This document shows, one piece after another, positions 1-14,900 of a DNA stretch of 64,000 bases. The notes under the pieces are model-generated. The model searched no databases and was not told where the DNA came from. It saw only the letters and a list, made by a program, of their open reading frames with translations. This stretch comes from Priapulus caudatus (taxonomy: Eukaryota; Priapulida; Priapulimorpha; Priapulimorphida; Priapulidae). The stretch lies in contig NW_014577186.1 in the NCBI RefSeq assembly GCF_000485595.1, positions 362,397 through 426,396 of the forward strand. Reading direction: 5' to 3'. Position 1 is the stretch's first letter. Every line of letters starts with the position of its first letter. The position numbers were made by a program, and so were the translations under genes.

Positions 1-175
1 TCACTTCTGTAGGAATAACACAATACGGAGGGTCACTGTGCGACCAGCACGAGAGGGTAGGACACCGTGCCACTGTCACCACGCCAAGTGTGACACTGGT
101 AGAGTAGGGGCTAGAGAGCAGGCTAGTAGGCGTAACACAACTGAATGAACAGGCGCTGTACGCTCACTGCCTCAC

Positions 176-989
176 CATCTCCTGCATGTGTTTGTTGACG
201 TCCCCCAGCTCCTCCTGGAGGGCGACTACGCGCTTGTCACGTTCCGCGAGCATCGTTTCAAGGTCAACGACGGTGACCTTCAGACTCTTCTCAGCAGAAT
301 CGGACTCCTTCCATTGCAACTGGAATTTCTTGGCGAGCGTCTTCTACAGAGAACAGGATAGACAAGGTCACTAATAGAATACCTTAATGTTGGAATGTAA
401 TGCATGTGAAGGGGGAGGGCATCAGCAAATAAGTGTAGGGCGAGCCTTGATTCATAACATCGTATACATCAATGACTTCTAAGTGCTTCATTATTCGAAT
501 GAAGTTGCGTATTGGTCGACCACCTGAATAGCTATAACATTATCTGTGGGAAATAATATTCTTGGAAAGTAAATTGAATTTCCTAATGCAATAACTCATC
601 AGCATGTAACTTACACTGTAGAGTAAAAAGGATGAACAACACCAATAAGTAAAATTTTTTTTTTTTCAACGTTCACATACCAATTTTTCAACCTTCTGCT
701 CCCGCTTAGCGAGGTTCTGCTGTGACTCATCTAGCTGTTCCTGCAGCCGCACAGTCTCCCTCGCCTTCAGCTGCTGCAAATCCTTAAGCTGTTCCAACAG
801 GTTCGCACTCTCATCTTCCTTCTCTCGTTTCAATACTGCTAGGTGTTCCTGCAACTGCCCAGCTTCCCTCTCCTTCTCCTGCTGCAATTCTGTAAGCTGA
901 ACCTGCAGCTGTGCAGCCTCTTGCTCCTTCTGCTGTAATACTGAAAGCTCTTCCCTCAACTGTACAGTCTCCCGCTCTAACTGCTCTCT
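176..989 (-). CDS. GOLGA1: Golgin exons 19 and 20 at the left edge
   Basis: Exon 19 (681-989, 103 codons) is a Gln/Glu/Leu-rich coiled coil ending REQKVEKL. Exon 20 (176-343, 56 codons) begins [11 protein letters not shown] and ends at a gtgagg donor. If that donor were not used, the frame would stop four codons later. Because golgins need a C-terminal GRIP domain, splicing onward out of the window is the better reading. Confidence 0.75.
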
Positions 990-3900
990 CTGAAAGTCAA
1001 AAGAAATATATTTCTTACACTAAATACTACCACGGTGCACGTTAATAAATAGATGATTAACAAAATTCTATAATCATGCAGTAAAACAATGCAACATTGA
1101 ATATAATAATTGATGGCTGACAGACTAATACCCATTGATATGTTAAGGGGTATTGTGTAGGTTAAGCAATAATAAATGGAAATATAACGCATGGTCACTT
1201 TGGCAAGTGTTGGACATGAAAAGTTGTATGTTATTTCAATTTATGCTGTTAACATAGCTAACAAGAACTGTGTGAAATTTATCAGAATAGTACATGACAG
1301 GAGATAGTGTGTTATTAAACATCATACCAGGTCTGATGACTGCCTGTCCTTTTCACTGAGTGTATTTTGAATTTCCTTCCCTCTCTGCTGCTCCTGTGCC
1401 AGAGCTTGCTCTAAAGTACTGACTTGTGACTGTAGGTGTCTCTGTTGCTCCTCACCACCATGTTGAGCCGATGACAATTGACTACCTACCTCCTCTAGTT
1501 TATTGTTAAGTGCTGCCACCTTGGGTTAAAAAGAAAAGAATATTATTCATATGATATGGGCCCAACAAAGGGCAATTGATTACAGACGTTTATAATTTAT
1601 TTTGACTAGCCATAAAAATCTGTTCAGTGAGATATCCTGCCGCAAATGAGTATGACATTAACATGCAAGGCAGTTATTATAAAAGGCACAATAATAAAAA
1701 GGTGAATGGTGATATAAAGGCGAGATAATGTTTTTGATATTTTGTTGACATACAGCTCTATGCTGCCACAAAATAAATAAACCACAGGATGAATATTGCT
1801 TTGCAAAACAACAGCAGCGACAGTCAACGAATCGAAAGAGAAAATTCGGTGGTAGTTAGTAAAAAAAGGCTGCCGATTTTCCTTGTGGGTGTAAAGACAT
1901 TGTGTATTATTTTATTATAAATACAGTGACAAGCCACCAAACAGCTGGTTTCGGGTTTTCACATGAAAATAATCAGCACCGACTGATAAATAAACAAGTG
2001 TTTTTATTTGCGTTCAGTGATATAAAACTAATGTCCATATTTTTATTATTTCATACTTTTTACGATTCCTACAGGTTCACAGTTAATGCAATCTATTTCC
2101 GTTGTCGTGCCAAATCCACTGCAGGGGTAAAGCCAGGAATATACATAATAGGAATTTCCCCAAACACCCTGCCCGAACCAGGTTATGAGCAGTTTACGGT
2201 CGTGGAGTACCAATGACCCTCGCAAATTACTGGTTTTGATAGGTGACAAATGATTTTCGGTATTACCTAAACATGAATGGTTTTTATAATCTACTTCTTT
2301 TACAACATAAATATTATTGCACATGGCCGTGTGCATGCATGTGTATTATATATATACACACACAAGCACCCAAACACACACGCACGCACGCACGCGTGTG
2401 CGTTTGTTGTATGGGAGCAGTATGCGTGCGTGCGTTTGGGTTTGTGTGTAAGCTTTCTAAATACACTCAAACGTCTGCCCACCCACCTGGTCCTGCACCC
2501 CCACGCGGATCTGACCTGGGATTGCACACAGCTTAGTGAAACCAAAGTTGACCAGCGAAGCTCAGGACCACTTAACGAGCTTCTTGCGCCGGAGGGCAAG
2601 CGAATGCGAGCCGCTGAGAGTAAAAGCGGGTAAGGGCCACATGCACGCACGAAAAAGAGGCATGCACTGTCCTTGAACTGATCTCTCCACGAAAGACAAA
2701 CAAGACGATCATCAAGTACGATGCAAAATTTACCAGTCATGTGCACCACAGACATGAACATTCATACACGCAAGCATGCACGACGCCTCAGTTTGATTTA
2801 CATTAACACCCGCGCAAGCATGCCACGAGCGCCTTCAGTTTATGGACATACACACGCGCAGCATAGAACACGACGCCCTCAGTTGATGGACATTACGACA
2901 CACGCAAGCATGCCACCACGCCTCAGTTATGGACATCACACACGCAGCATGACGGACGCTCAGTTATAGCATACACCACGCGCAAGCATGCACGACGCGC
3001 TTCAAGTTATGGGCATACACACACGCGAGCATGCACGGACGCCTCAGTTATCGACATACACAGCACGCAAGCATGCACGACCGCCTCAGTTATAGACATA
3101 CACACCGCAAGCATGCAGCGACGCCTCAGCTTATAGACATACACACGCGCAAGCATGCACGCGCCTCAGTTATGGACATACACAACGCAAGCATGCACGA
3201 CGCCTCGTTATGACGATACACACGCGCAAGCATGCACGACGCCTCAGTTATGGACATACACACGCGCAAGCATGCACGACGCCTCAGTTATGGACATACA
3301 CACACGCAAGCATGCACGACGCCTCAGTTATAGACATACACACACACGCAAGCATGCACGACGCCTCAGTTATGGACATACACACACGCAAGCATGCACG
3401 ACGCCTCAGTTATCAGACATACACGCGCAGCAACGAGCTGCTATGGACAACAGCAAGATCCGACGCCTCAGTTATGGACATACACACACGCAGCATGCAC
3501 GACGCACTCCAGTTTATGACATACACACATCGCAAGCATGCACGACGCCTCAGCTTATGGACGATACACACACGCAAGATGCACCAACGCCTCAGTTATG
3601 GACATTACACACACGCAGCATGCCCAGAGCCTCGTTATGGACTACACAGACCACCAGGCCATGACATACCAACCAAGCATGACGACGCCTCAGTATTGCG
3701 ACTCATACACCACACGATAGCGATGCCACGAAGCTGCTCAGTTATGGACATACACCACACGCAGCATGTCAAGCGATGCACGACGTCCTCAGTGATGGGA
3801 CATGCCACACCGCAAGGCATGCACGACACGCTCAGTTATGGATATACATCACACGCAAGCAATGCCAGACGCCTCAGTTATGCGCATACACCAACGGCAA

Positions 3901-6900
3901 GAGTGCACGCAGCCTTCAGTTTATGAATACACACACGCAAGCAGGCACGGACGCCTCAGTTCATAGGATTTCACACACGGCAAGCATGCCAGCGACGCCT
4001 CAGTTATGGACATATCCACACGCAAGCATGCACGACGCCTTCAGTTATGGATATAACACACGACAAAAGCACCAGACGCTCAGTTATGACATACACACGA
4101 CGCCAAGCATGCCGCGTACGCGCTCAGTTATAGACATACACAACGCGCAAGCATGCACCAAGCCTTCAGTTATAGCACTACACAACCTTAAGCATGCACG
4201 ACCCCTCAGTTATAGACATACACACGCGCAAGCATGGCAGCGACGCTCAGTTATAGATATCACACACGCAAGCATGCACGACGCCTCAGTTATGGACATA
4301 CACACGCGCAAGCATGCACGACGCCTTGGTCAAGAAACATACACATGCAAGCATGAAACGCCGCTACAGTCAAAAACATACACACGCAAGCATGCACGAC
4401 GCCTCAGTTATGGACATTACACACGCGCCAAGCATGCACGACGCCTCAGTTATAGACATACACACGCGCGCAAGCATGCACGACGCCCTCAGTTATGGGC
4501 AAACCACGCAAGCATGCCCACCAAGCCTCAGTTATGGGACATACACACACGCAAGCAATGCGACAAGCACTCAGTTCACTGGAACACTATACACATGCCA
4601 AGCATGAAGGATCAACAGTCCAGGAACATTACACACGCTCAGCTCAAGCCTGAAGGATGCCGCAGTTGCACATGAACATACACACGAAAGCATGAAGGAT
4701 GCTTAGTCAGGAACATACCAAGCACGCATGAACGATGCTACAGTAAGGAACAGACACGAAACAAGCTCATGAGGACTGCTACAGTCAGGAACATACACAC
4801 GCAAGCATGAAGGATGCTACAGTTCAGGAACATACACACGCAAATACATGAACGATGCTTACAGTAAGGAACATACACAAAAAAAAGCGATGCAGGATGC
4901 TTACGAGTCAGCGCAACATACACCAATCAATGCATTGAAGGATGCCCTACAGTCATGGAACATACACAATCAAGCATGTAAGGATGCTACAGTCAGGAAC
5001 ATACACAATTCAAGCGATTGAAGGATGCTTACAGTCAGGAACATACACAATACAAGCATGAAGGATGCTACAGTCCAGAACAATACCACAATCAGCATGT
5101 GAAGGATGCTACAGTCAGGAACATATCACAATCAAGCATGAAGGAGGCTACAGTCAGAACAATACACATCAAGCAATGAAGGATGCTACTAGTCAGGACA
5201 CATACACACGCAAGCATGAAGGAATGCTACAGTCAGGAACATTACACATGCAAGCCATGTAATGTGATGCTTGACAGCTCGGGATACTATACACAATTCA
5301 AGCCATGAAGGATGCTCACAGTCAGGAACATACACATGCAGATGAAGGAGGCTACAGTCGGAACATACACAATCAACATGAAGGATGCTACCAGTCCAGC
5401 GACATTAACATGCAGCATGGAAGGCATGCTACAGTCAGGAACATACCACAATAAGCATGAAGGATGCTACAGTTTCAGGAACATACACATGCCCAGCCAT
5501 GAAGAGGTCAGTCAGCGCAACAGATACACAATCAAGCATGAAGGATGCCTACAGTCATGGACATACACAATCAACGCATGAGGAGGCTACAGTCAGAACA
5601 TACACATGCAAGCATGAAGGGATGCTACAATCATGGAACATACACGACGCAAGCATTGACGGATGCTACAGTCGGAACATCACACAATCGAGCATTGAGG
5701 ATGCCTACAGTCAGGAAACATACAACATCTGCAAGCCATGCAAGGAGGCTACAGTCAGGAACATACACATATCAAGCATTGAGGATGCTGACAGTCAGGA
5801 ACATACACAATCACAAGATCGATAGGAATGCTACAGTCAGGAACACCTACACATGCAAGCGATGCAGGGATGCTAACAGTTCAGGAACATACCACACGCA
5901 AGCGCTGAAGGACTGTACAGTCGGAAACACTTTACACACGCAACGCATGAAGCGATGCTACAGTCAGGAACCAGTACACATGCAAGCATGACAGATGCTA
6001 CAGTCAGGAACATACACATGCAATCATGATTCTGAAGGATGCTACAGTCAGGAACATACACATGCAATCATGAAGGATGATATAGTCAGAAACATACACA
6101 AGCAAGCATGAACTATGCTACAGTCAGGAACATACACACGCAAGCATGAAGGATGCTACAGTCATGAACATACACACGCAAGCATGAAGGATGCTACAGT
6201 CAGGAACATACACACGCAAGCATGAAGGATGCTACAGTCAGGAACATACAATCACACCTCAGCATGGTCGACACAGCAGTCATGAACGCTTATACACTCA
6301 GTACATGAATACGAACACACGCACCACATGCAAACACATGCGCAGCAGTGCACAGCGAAGCCCATAACTTGCCCGCGTTCTTCTGTGAAGCCCATGCGTT
6401 ATTCAGCCTAGTTAGGGAGTTAGGGCTGGAATTTATGGTCAAATGATAGCTTAAGATTGGTGGTTCGAGTTACGGTCAAGGATCATGTGTATAAAACCTA
6501 CTGCGTCACCCAACTACGCACTGGAAATGCACGTGTCCATCAATCCGTTAGCATCCTGGACTGCTGTTTACAATATGCATGTTGATTAAGTAAGGCTGGC
6601 TTGCGCCGTGGCTGCAGGTGTCTCATGCCACCTCGGCCTAACCCAACCATCGCCACCCACTCCATGCAGCTGCAGCGGCGGCGGCAGCAGAAGAATCCAC
6701 GCAAACACAAACACACAGAACTCGGCACTGACCTGCTTCTCGTAACCGGCCACCCGCTCGCTCGCCTGCGACTTGGCTTCGCTGTGCTGCTGCCGTGCCT
6801 CCGCCAGTTTGCGCTCCAGCTCCTCCCGCTGCAAAAAGACGTAAGCGAGCATGTGAAGTAAACCGAATAGTTAACGTAAGTTAAGTTAAGCTGAGCTAGC

Positions 6901-9900
6901 CTTAATCCGACTTCAACGCCGCGTCTGTAAAATCGATATACGCGATGCGAGAAACAAATTATCAATACAACTACACTGATAACTGATAACTGATAATCAC
7001 AATAAAACTGATAGACGATACATGACAGACTATATATATATATACATAACGTGTGTAAATACCTATCACTTCATAATTATGCACTCGTCAAATAAGCAAT
7101 CATATATATGTAGTTGCATATATGCTATCACACGTCGTGAATACATACATAATATGTATATATTATCTCTAGAATAATTAAGCACCAGCAAAATATCGCT
7201 CTATAGATAGACCCCTTATGTTACATGTATGGTTTTCTACTACCTGTTCCTCAACACATATTTTGAAGCTCCTTGCCACAATTCGGAAATGTGTAAAGAA
7301 ACTTACACACGCGCCACTCGTGTACGCCGACATAAATTAACCTGCATTGCCCGCCAGTCACATAATCAGCCAAACAACATACGCGGGATTGTTTCAAACA
7401 TTAAAGTTACCGGCTGGAAGTTAGGAGAGCCATGTCGGTCACGGCTGCAACCTACATACATCCAAGTCTATGTAGGCACGCTTTCGTTTACTTGCTGTAA
7501 ATCAGCTAATGTCAGCACGACTGGTGGATGCGGTTCATTAATCTGTTTATTCTACGTCTACCACCAAGCGTGTTCCTAACGATGACCAGAAACTTTCTAA
7601 CACGAGCCCGAGTATTCCCAGCACCAAGCCGCTCTTTTCTGACATAGGCATCTACATGCATAAAGGACTACATATACTACATATATACTATATCATATGT
7701 GTATTATAAGAGATCTATGTTTCCTGATACTGGCTCGGTCATTCGACCTGGATATTCCTAACACTGTCCTGTGTATTCCTAGCACTGACCTGAGTATACC
7801 CAACACTGACTTGGTCATTCCTAACACTGACAGGGGCATACCCAATACTGACCTGGTCATTCCTAACACTGACAGGGGCATACCCAATACTGACCTGGTC
7901 ATTCCTAACAGGCTAACACTGACCTGGGTATACCCAATACTGTCCAGGGTATTCCTAGCACTGACCTGGGTATACCCAACGCTGACCTGGTTATTCCTAG
8001 CACTGACCTGAGTATTCCTAGCACTGACCTGGGTATACCCAATACTGACCTGAGTATTTCCAATACTGACCTGGTCATTCCTAACACTGACAGGGGCACA
8101 CCCAATACTGACCTGGTCATTCCTAACACTGACCTGGGTATGTCCACCACTGGACCGGTCATTCCTAACACCGGCCACGCCGAACACGTTAGGTTTTGAG
8201 AGTCGTAGCTTCTAATCAGATAACACTCAATACTCAAGTGAGGAAAACACATCCAGCCCACGAGGAACAAACACACTTCATATTTTCGCATCGAAATTTA
8301 AAGAATGTTAAGAAATTAAAGAAAAAAAGAAAAAAAAAGAATAAAAGAAGTTAAAGAATGTAAGCACACTTGTCGTCGGACGTGTGAGCCGAGCTAGAGC
8401 AAACGGAGGATGACGGAAAAAAACGCATAGAAAATCTACAACGACAGTGCTCTTAGCATCTTTCACATCTACATTACAGTTCACCTTACTAACGACGTCA
8501 CATGTTAGACTATTAATCAGAGGAACATGTATAAAGATTCATCACGAGTACATTCTTGCCATACCAGACGACTGACGAAATCGGTATGATACAAATTATC
8601 TATTACTTTCGGACGAGCAGCGAAGCCATGTAAGTAAGAAGAAGTGCAGTAAGAAAGCACATGTGCACACCGCCGATTGCGCTACCACAGTAATCTATGC
8701 CTGTCAGTGAATACTCCTTGTACGATTCCCGAGATATCAAACTATACACCGAACAACGTTTATACACCGTGAAGTCCCACTTTAACTAGACTTTGAGACT
8801 AGTTAAAGTAGAAATCCTTTAGTGTAATCACCTCTTTATATTGGTTAGGAATGCAGGATGTATTTACTGCAGACTTACGGGAACATTACAAGAAAACTTA
8901 ATTGTGCACATATCGGGATACTTAATATAAAATATAGTATACACCTACATATTACATTATTAATATAATATTACATTATTATATAGTAAATAAAACCAAC
9001 TTGCTATTTAAATAACGGTTTTCACGAATTCCTAAAATTTCTGATAAAAAATCTGATATTCACTTTTGTTATTAAATATTAAAGATTTCTATAATCAACA
9101 TGTATGGCCATTGTCATGATACTGTACGACCGAAGATCTCCCCGACGAAGTTGTGCTTTTTAAATTTTATTTTGCATGTTTCAAATTGAAAGCTAATCAC
9201 AAAAGTGCAATTATATTTATACCCAACTAATATTTAATTCAACTTTCTGTTTGCGATAAATACGTGCACAATCTACGTGCATAACCTACAGTGAAATACA
9301 TGATATTGCAATCCTTCTACTTTTAAATGGGAAAAATAAGAAACACCATCGGTATGTAGCCTGCAAACGTTTCGTAGTGTTGCCACTTCATTATATCAGG
9401 AGTGAATAATAATAGATTTAATAAATCTAAAATAAAAATATATATTATTATTCACTCCTGAGTAAATCACGCGCACGTGGGGACGTCACTGGCGTTGTAA
9501 GTTGAAAGCATTAAAAAATACTTTATATCGTAGATACTAAATCACTCATTTTTCAATGTAGCACGAGTTAAAACGAATTTAACTGAAGATGTGTAATAAG
9601 CCTAGACCATTGCTCCCCGTTTAAAATTATTCAAGGGTAACCACAGACGATTGTGTGACGAGCGCGTTTACGAATCAGCAAGGAAAACAGAAAAACCGGG
9701 AAAGATAAATAATCGCGATCAAGAAGATGGGACGCCAATCCCAGTCGTGCTCCGACAATCAAATCAGCTCACACAAACATTCCCCGACCCCAGAGATCTG
9801 GAACTCTCCCCATGCCCTCACGAGTCTCCCCCCCCCCCACACACACATGCACCTCTCCATCCAGCCGGCCAGCAGCTGCCGATATATGATGCCGCCGTCG

Positions 9901-11880
9901 TAAGTCTATCCGATGCTAAAAATAGCTCTGCCTCCAGCCATCCCATAGCTCATTGTTATGCCCCCGAGAAGCGAGACATGTGCCTACTCACGCAGCCCAG
10001 TCCACGCGACTAGTCGACCCCGTCACACGCACGTCGAATGGGACGCCTCTACGCTCGGCCTAACTCCACAACGACCCGCCGCGACAGCGTACGAACGTAC
10101 AAACACCGTAAGTACTCGCGCACCCAGTGTCAGTCCGCTCATAAGCATAGAACTACATTACAGCGTGATCTGTGCGATCTAGCCAGATAGCGAGTGGAAT
10201 CAATGAATCTATCGCGTATAACTGACCGGCGAATTTTTCGGCCGTGTACCGGGCCGTGTAATAAGCGCCGCAGTAGGGCCCGTAGGGTCTATGTCTCCCT
10301 GGGTGCTGCCGGAACGTACCCTGGGTACGATCCGGTATACCGGAACGTACCCTGGTATAATATGCCGGACCGTACCTCGCCTACTCCACTAACGAGTCTA
10401 GGGCGTCGCCTACGCCTACTCCCTAACCCTAACCATATCAGATAGTTACCAGGGTACGTTCCGGCAGTACCCAGGGAGACATAGACGTTATCTGCCGCAG
10501 TAGGAGCAGCGGTCGCGCAGAGTTGATGTATGGGCATGCGTACACGCCATCGCACCCCCGCTAAGCAGCGGGGATCAGCAGTCACGAGAACACAGCAGGG
10601 GGAGAAAGGTTGGCTTCACGTCAAGGCTAGACTGTCAGTCATCCGGCAGTGTTTGTGTTTGCCCTCCTATGTCAGCATACGCCGTGCGTACGTGACGCGC
10701 GGCGGGAAAACGATGAATATCAATGTTACGAGAGTTCAATCGGTCGAACTTTGTACGCTTTTACACGTATTCTTGCGATGGCGCGCCACTCACTGGCACT
10801 GGTTCTCTTGTTCGTACATATAAGATATCCCAATGAGATAAGGGTGGTTTCTAATCTACAAGCAGGCCCATTCTTAAGGCAATCCGATATATAGCAAAAC
10901 ATTTGTATCACGGACTTTATGCTAGTACGTACGCACACCACACACACACAGTCACACACACACGGATTTCCGTTATACTTTCTTTTGTTTAGCCAGTGGT
11001 ATGAATACGTATACATGTGATCAGGAGCGCATAATGACAAATACTTATATACTACTATATTTGTCATTATACGCTCCTGATTGTCATTATACGCTCCTGA
11101 TGTGATTTGTAGTGGGAGTGAGAGTGAGTGAGCGAGTAAGCGTGAGAGAGCAACACAGAGAAAGAGAGACCAAAAAGTCAAGACGACCGTGTTATATACG
11201 CGCGCACGGGTATACAACATATCATATATATATCATATATTATATATATATAAATATTATATATTATATATTATATATTATAGCACATATCATTTACATA
11301 ACTCGGGCAACAATACGATAATTTCTGCAATATATCTTCTTGCTTGCCCCTCCCGGGCTGCCAAATAAATTTCGGGACACCCTAACCTCGGCAAACCAAT
11401 AGAACATGAAATGCCACACAAACGAGCTGGCTGACAGCAGGTTCAATTCGATATTTGCTCCCACTCCGACAAGAAACGAACTATTTCGAAGACGGCAAAC
11501 AAAACATCGGCCCAGCCGTTAAACTCTCTGACTCCCGCTAGGCCATTACGTTTGTTTCAGTTGCGTACGTCCGACCCCCCCCCCCCCCAACCCAGACACA
11601 CACACACAAATACACACAGCACGGCATATTTGATATATATAGAGAGATTAGTAGAAAGTAGATAGATCGGAGCAGATGGAATGGATGGATGGATGTGATG
11701 GATGGGATGGATTGGATGAATGGAATGGATGATGGATGGATGGATGGATGGCATGGATGGATGATGGATCTGGATGGATGGATGGATGGATGGAATGTGA
11801 TGAATGGATGGAATGTGATGGATGGATGGATGGATGGATGGATGGATGGATGGATGGATGGATGGATGGATGGATGGATG

Positions 11881-11968
<88 letters not shown>

Positions 11969-14900
11969 CCACCACCACCACCACCACCACCGCCACGCGC
12001 CCGGTCGCAAATTCGCCGCCCGGTCCTTCAACGCTCCTTGTACGAACATATGCGTAGACAACAGCCGCTAACGGGCCGACAGCGACTGCTATGCGTGGCG
12101 AATCCCGCGCGTGCTGCAGCCACATGGCGCTAGTAAAGACAAGCAATGTGAGGCTCCATCACCTAGGCGATGATCACAGCTTGCAAGCAGGATCTAACTG
12201 TACGCAGCCCCGTGCCGCCGGCACTTGCTGTGCTGGCAGCCGCCCGCTCGCGTCGGAAAAACGAAGAACGACACCGCGATGGCATCCGTCGAGAAACTGC
12301 GCGGGAAAATTGAATCAGCAGTGGCGCTAGTCGTGTATACATGATATCATGATGATATCATGATGATATCGCGTGCATTCCCGAGACGCTGCCAAGTTCA
12401 CAGCACCCTTATCTTAAGCGCATGACTAGTAACGAGGAAGACGCAGATCAGACGCAGGCGCGCGCTGTCTCGTCTAGAATGAACCATCGTTCTGAGCCGA
12501 CATGGGCGCCGCCGCGCACCGACGGGTTTCTATTACATAAATCATCGCGCTGTGAGGAGCCGCCGCGACGCTCAAGATATCGATGTTAACACCTTGGCAT
12601 TACTACTGGAATGTCCGAGAGCTGTCGTATTGAGAGTCTGCGGTGGCTACTAACTCGCTAGGCAGAACGCAACGTCTTTGGCGCATACATTGGCCGCGCG
12701 GAAACAGTTGCGCTGCGCCCTTTGCCGTGAGCTATAGCGATAACAAACAGCATGCGTGATAGCAGCTAGCGCCATCGAAGTTAGCGTTGCTATTACAGTA
12801 AACACGAATTGCACTTTCCCCCCTTGCAACACACGCGCCTACTCCGATATCGATAACAACATGCATTGAGACGGCTCGAGAAAATTCACGAGAAGGAAAA
12901 ACTATCCCTGTTCATTTTTTTCTTAACGGAAGAGGGACACGTACGCAGCATCAGCGAACCAACCACCGCGTGTGACGTCAGCCCCTTCCCCCCCACCACC
13001 ACCAGCGGATGCGAAATCACAAGATCCTATTAACATCGACGCCGTTTCTTCTTTTTAGAGCCGCGCGCACGCGACCCAGTCTAACGAGGCGCCGCCGCAT
13101 ATATTAGGAACGGAGCCAGAACCGAGCGGGAAGTGAGCATAAGTGCAGCCACCGCCTGACGCAGCCTCCAGACAAGCGGCAGCCGAGCAGCATCAGCCAG
13201 CATCGTTCATCCCTTTGCTACGGTAACGACACACCCACACACCGAAGCCATGGTAAGTGCACATATAGATAGCCGCGTACCAGCTTTTGACAGTACACAG
13301 TGGGCCATTATACCCCGATATACGGTTGCATGAAGTAGTCCACACGGGGATTATATTTATATATATATATATATATATATGACTGCTATAGAATAATGAT
13401 AAGATGATTAGGGATCAGGGGTTGTGGAGGACGCTGTGTTCGGGCTCGGCTGAGGCCGCCCGAGTGAGTGAGTGATTAGATGAACCACACCTCCACGAAG
13501 ACGGCGAGTTTGGGAAATGGAGGCTCAGCTAGACGTAATTCAAGAATGGGATAAATCGTTTGTGAGATGTTAGCGACACTTCAAGATCTGAATCAAGATG
13601 GGTGGTAGCCGTTGTAGCGAGGTGTTCTAGATCTGTCGTTGAGGAGCACGCAGCTATAGCAATAAAACCCCATAGGGGGGTAGTAGGTTCGAGTGAGTGA
13701 ACCTACGTATGACACCAAAGCTCTAGCTAGAAGACCACGGCTAGTTGGAGATGGGTCACCGTGACGGTTGATCATCGTCATGCTGAGATACTACACATAT
13801 AGAAAGAGAGTACAGAGGGAAACTGGTACAGAATGTACGCATTTAGGGAAGCATTACATACAAGCATATATATACTGGCTAGGTCGTAATGTATATGCGG
13901 AATGTGTATGCGTGCTTGCATGCGCGCACGTGTGTGTGGGGGGGGGCGTATATGCGCGCGCGTGTGTGCCTGCGTGCGTGCGTCCGTGCGTGCGTGCGCG
14001 TGTTCGTACATGTGTAGATATAGAGTGATTCATAGTCACAGCTCTTATATAGAGCCTAGTTGCATAGGAACTGGAAGCAAAATATGGTTTGTGGAATCGA
14101 AACCTAAAATCTGTTTTTCGATCAGTAAAATCACTATCGCGAATAGCGTTGAGGTAGCTGGCCTCAAACCATTATTTTGACAGCCCGGTCAGTATTTATT
14201 GCCATAACAAACGGAATCTAATACGCACAATTTACGCGCCCGAAAATACATTTACATAATGTTTTTTTCGGGTCAAGAAATTCCTGCTGTTCTCAGATTT
14301 AACTCCCTCGGCTATCCTTAAATGAAAAACGTTCCCCTCTTGAAATTTAGCTGTTGAACACCTTGCCAATTTCACCATGAATCATCCAAAGTCGTTCTGC
14401 CACAACCTTGTCTGTACTTGCGCAGCGTTACTTGCAGCTCGTGTGTTTTATGAGATGCACTGTTTTTGGTTACACAGAAGGAATTGCGATAGGGTAGATG
14501 CTCCCTGTGATATGCTGCTACAGCCGCTTCAATGCAATACATCAGGGGTTCTTAACCTGTGGTCCATGAATCCCTTTGGGGTCCGTGGATAGGCTTCAGT
14601 GGGTCCGTGAACATCTTTCTGGGGAGAGGTGCGTAGCTTTCACCAGATTCTCAAAAGGGTCCATGACACAAAAAAAGGTTAAGAACCACTGAGATACATC
14701 AACCTACAAACCTACAACCATGCACCATTCTTTCCCAACTTTCCAAACTCCTTTTCTTGTTGTGTCGCCCGCAGGCCGAGACCGTCGCTACAGTGGAGGA
14801 GCTACAGAAGCAGTTGGCCGAAAAGAACATACTCATCGAGAAGCTGGTGAGTAATGCTACAAGAACTCACACCCAGCTATAGTCTGTCTGCGCTCGCTCA

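Noticed and set aside
3031-5991. Long His/Thr/Arg/Ser repeat frames up to 299 codons
   Set aside because: Effects of the 38-40 bp minisatellite; frame continuity shifts with indels and nothing resembles a protein.
6440-6500. tRNA-derived SINE B box near a GGTTCGAG motif
   Set aside because: No A box at the right spacing and no cloverleaf could be drawn.
7693-8291. Repeat proteins of [12 protein letters not shown] type on both strands, or a CRISPR-like array
   Set aside because: A 21-bp direct repeat with no unique spacers keeps frames open on both strands. It is a minisatellite in an intron of an animal gene, not CRISPR or a protein.
11538-12146. 202-codon minus-strand frame reading Ser-Ile-His-Pro repeats
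   Set aside because: Translation of the (GATG)n-(GATA)n microsatellite.
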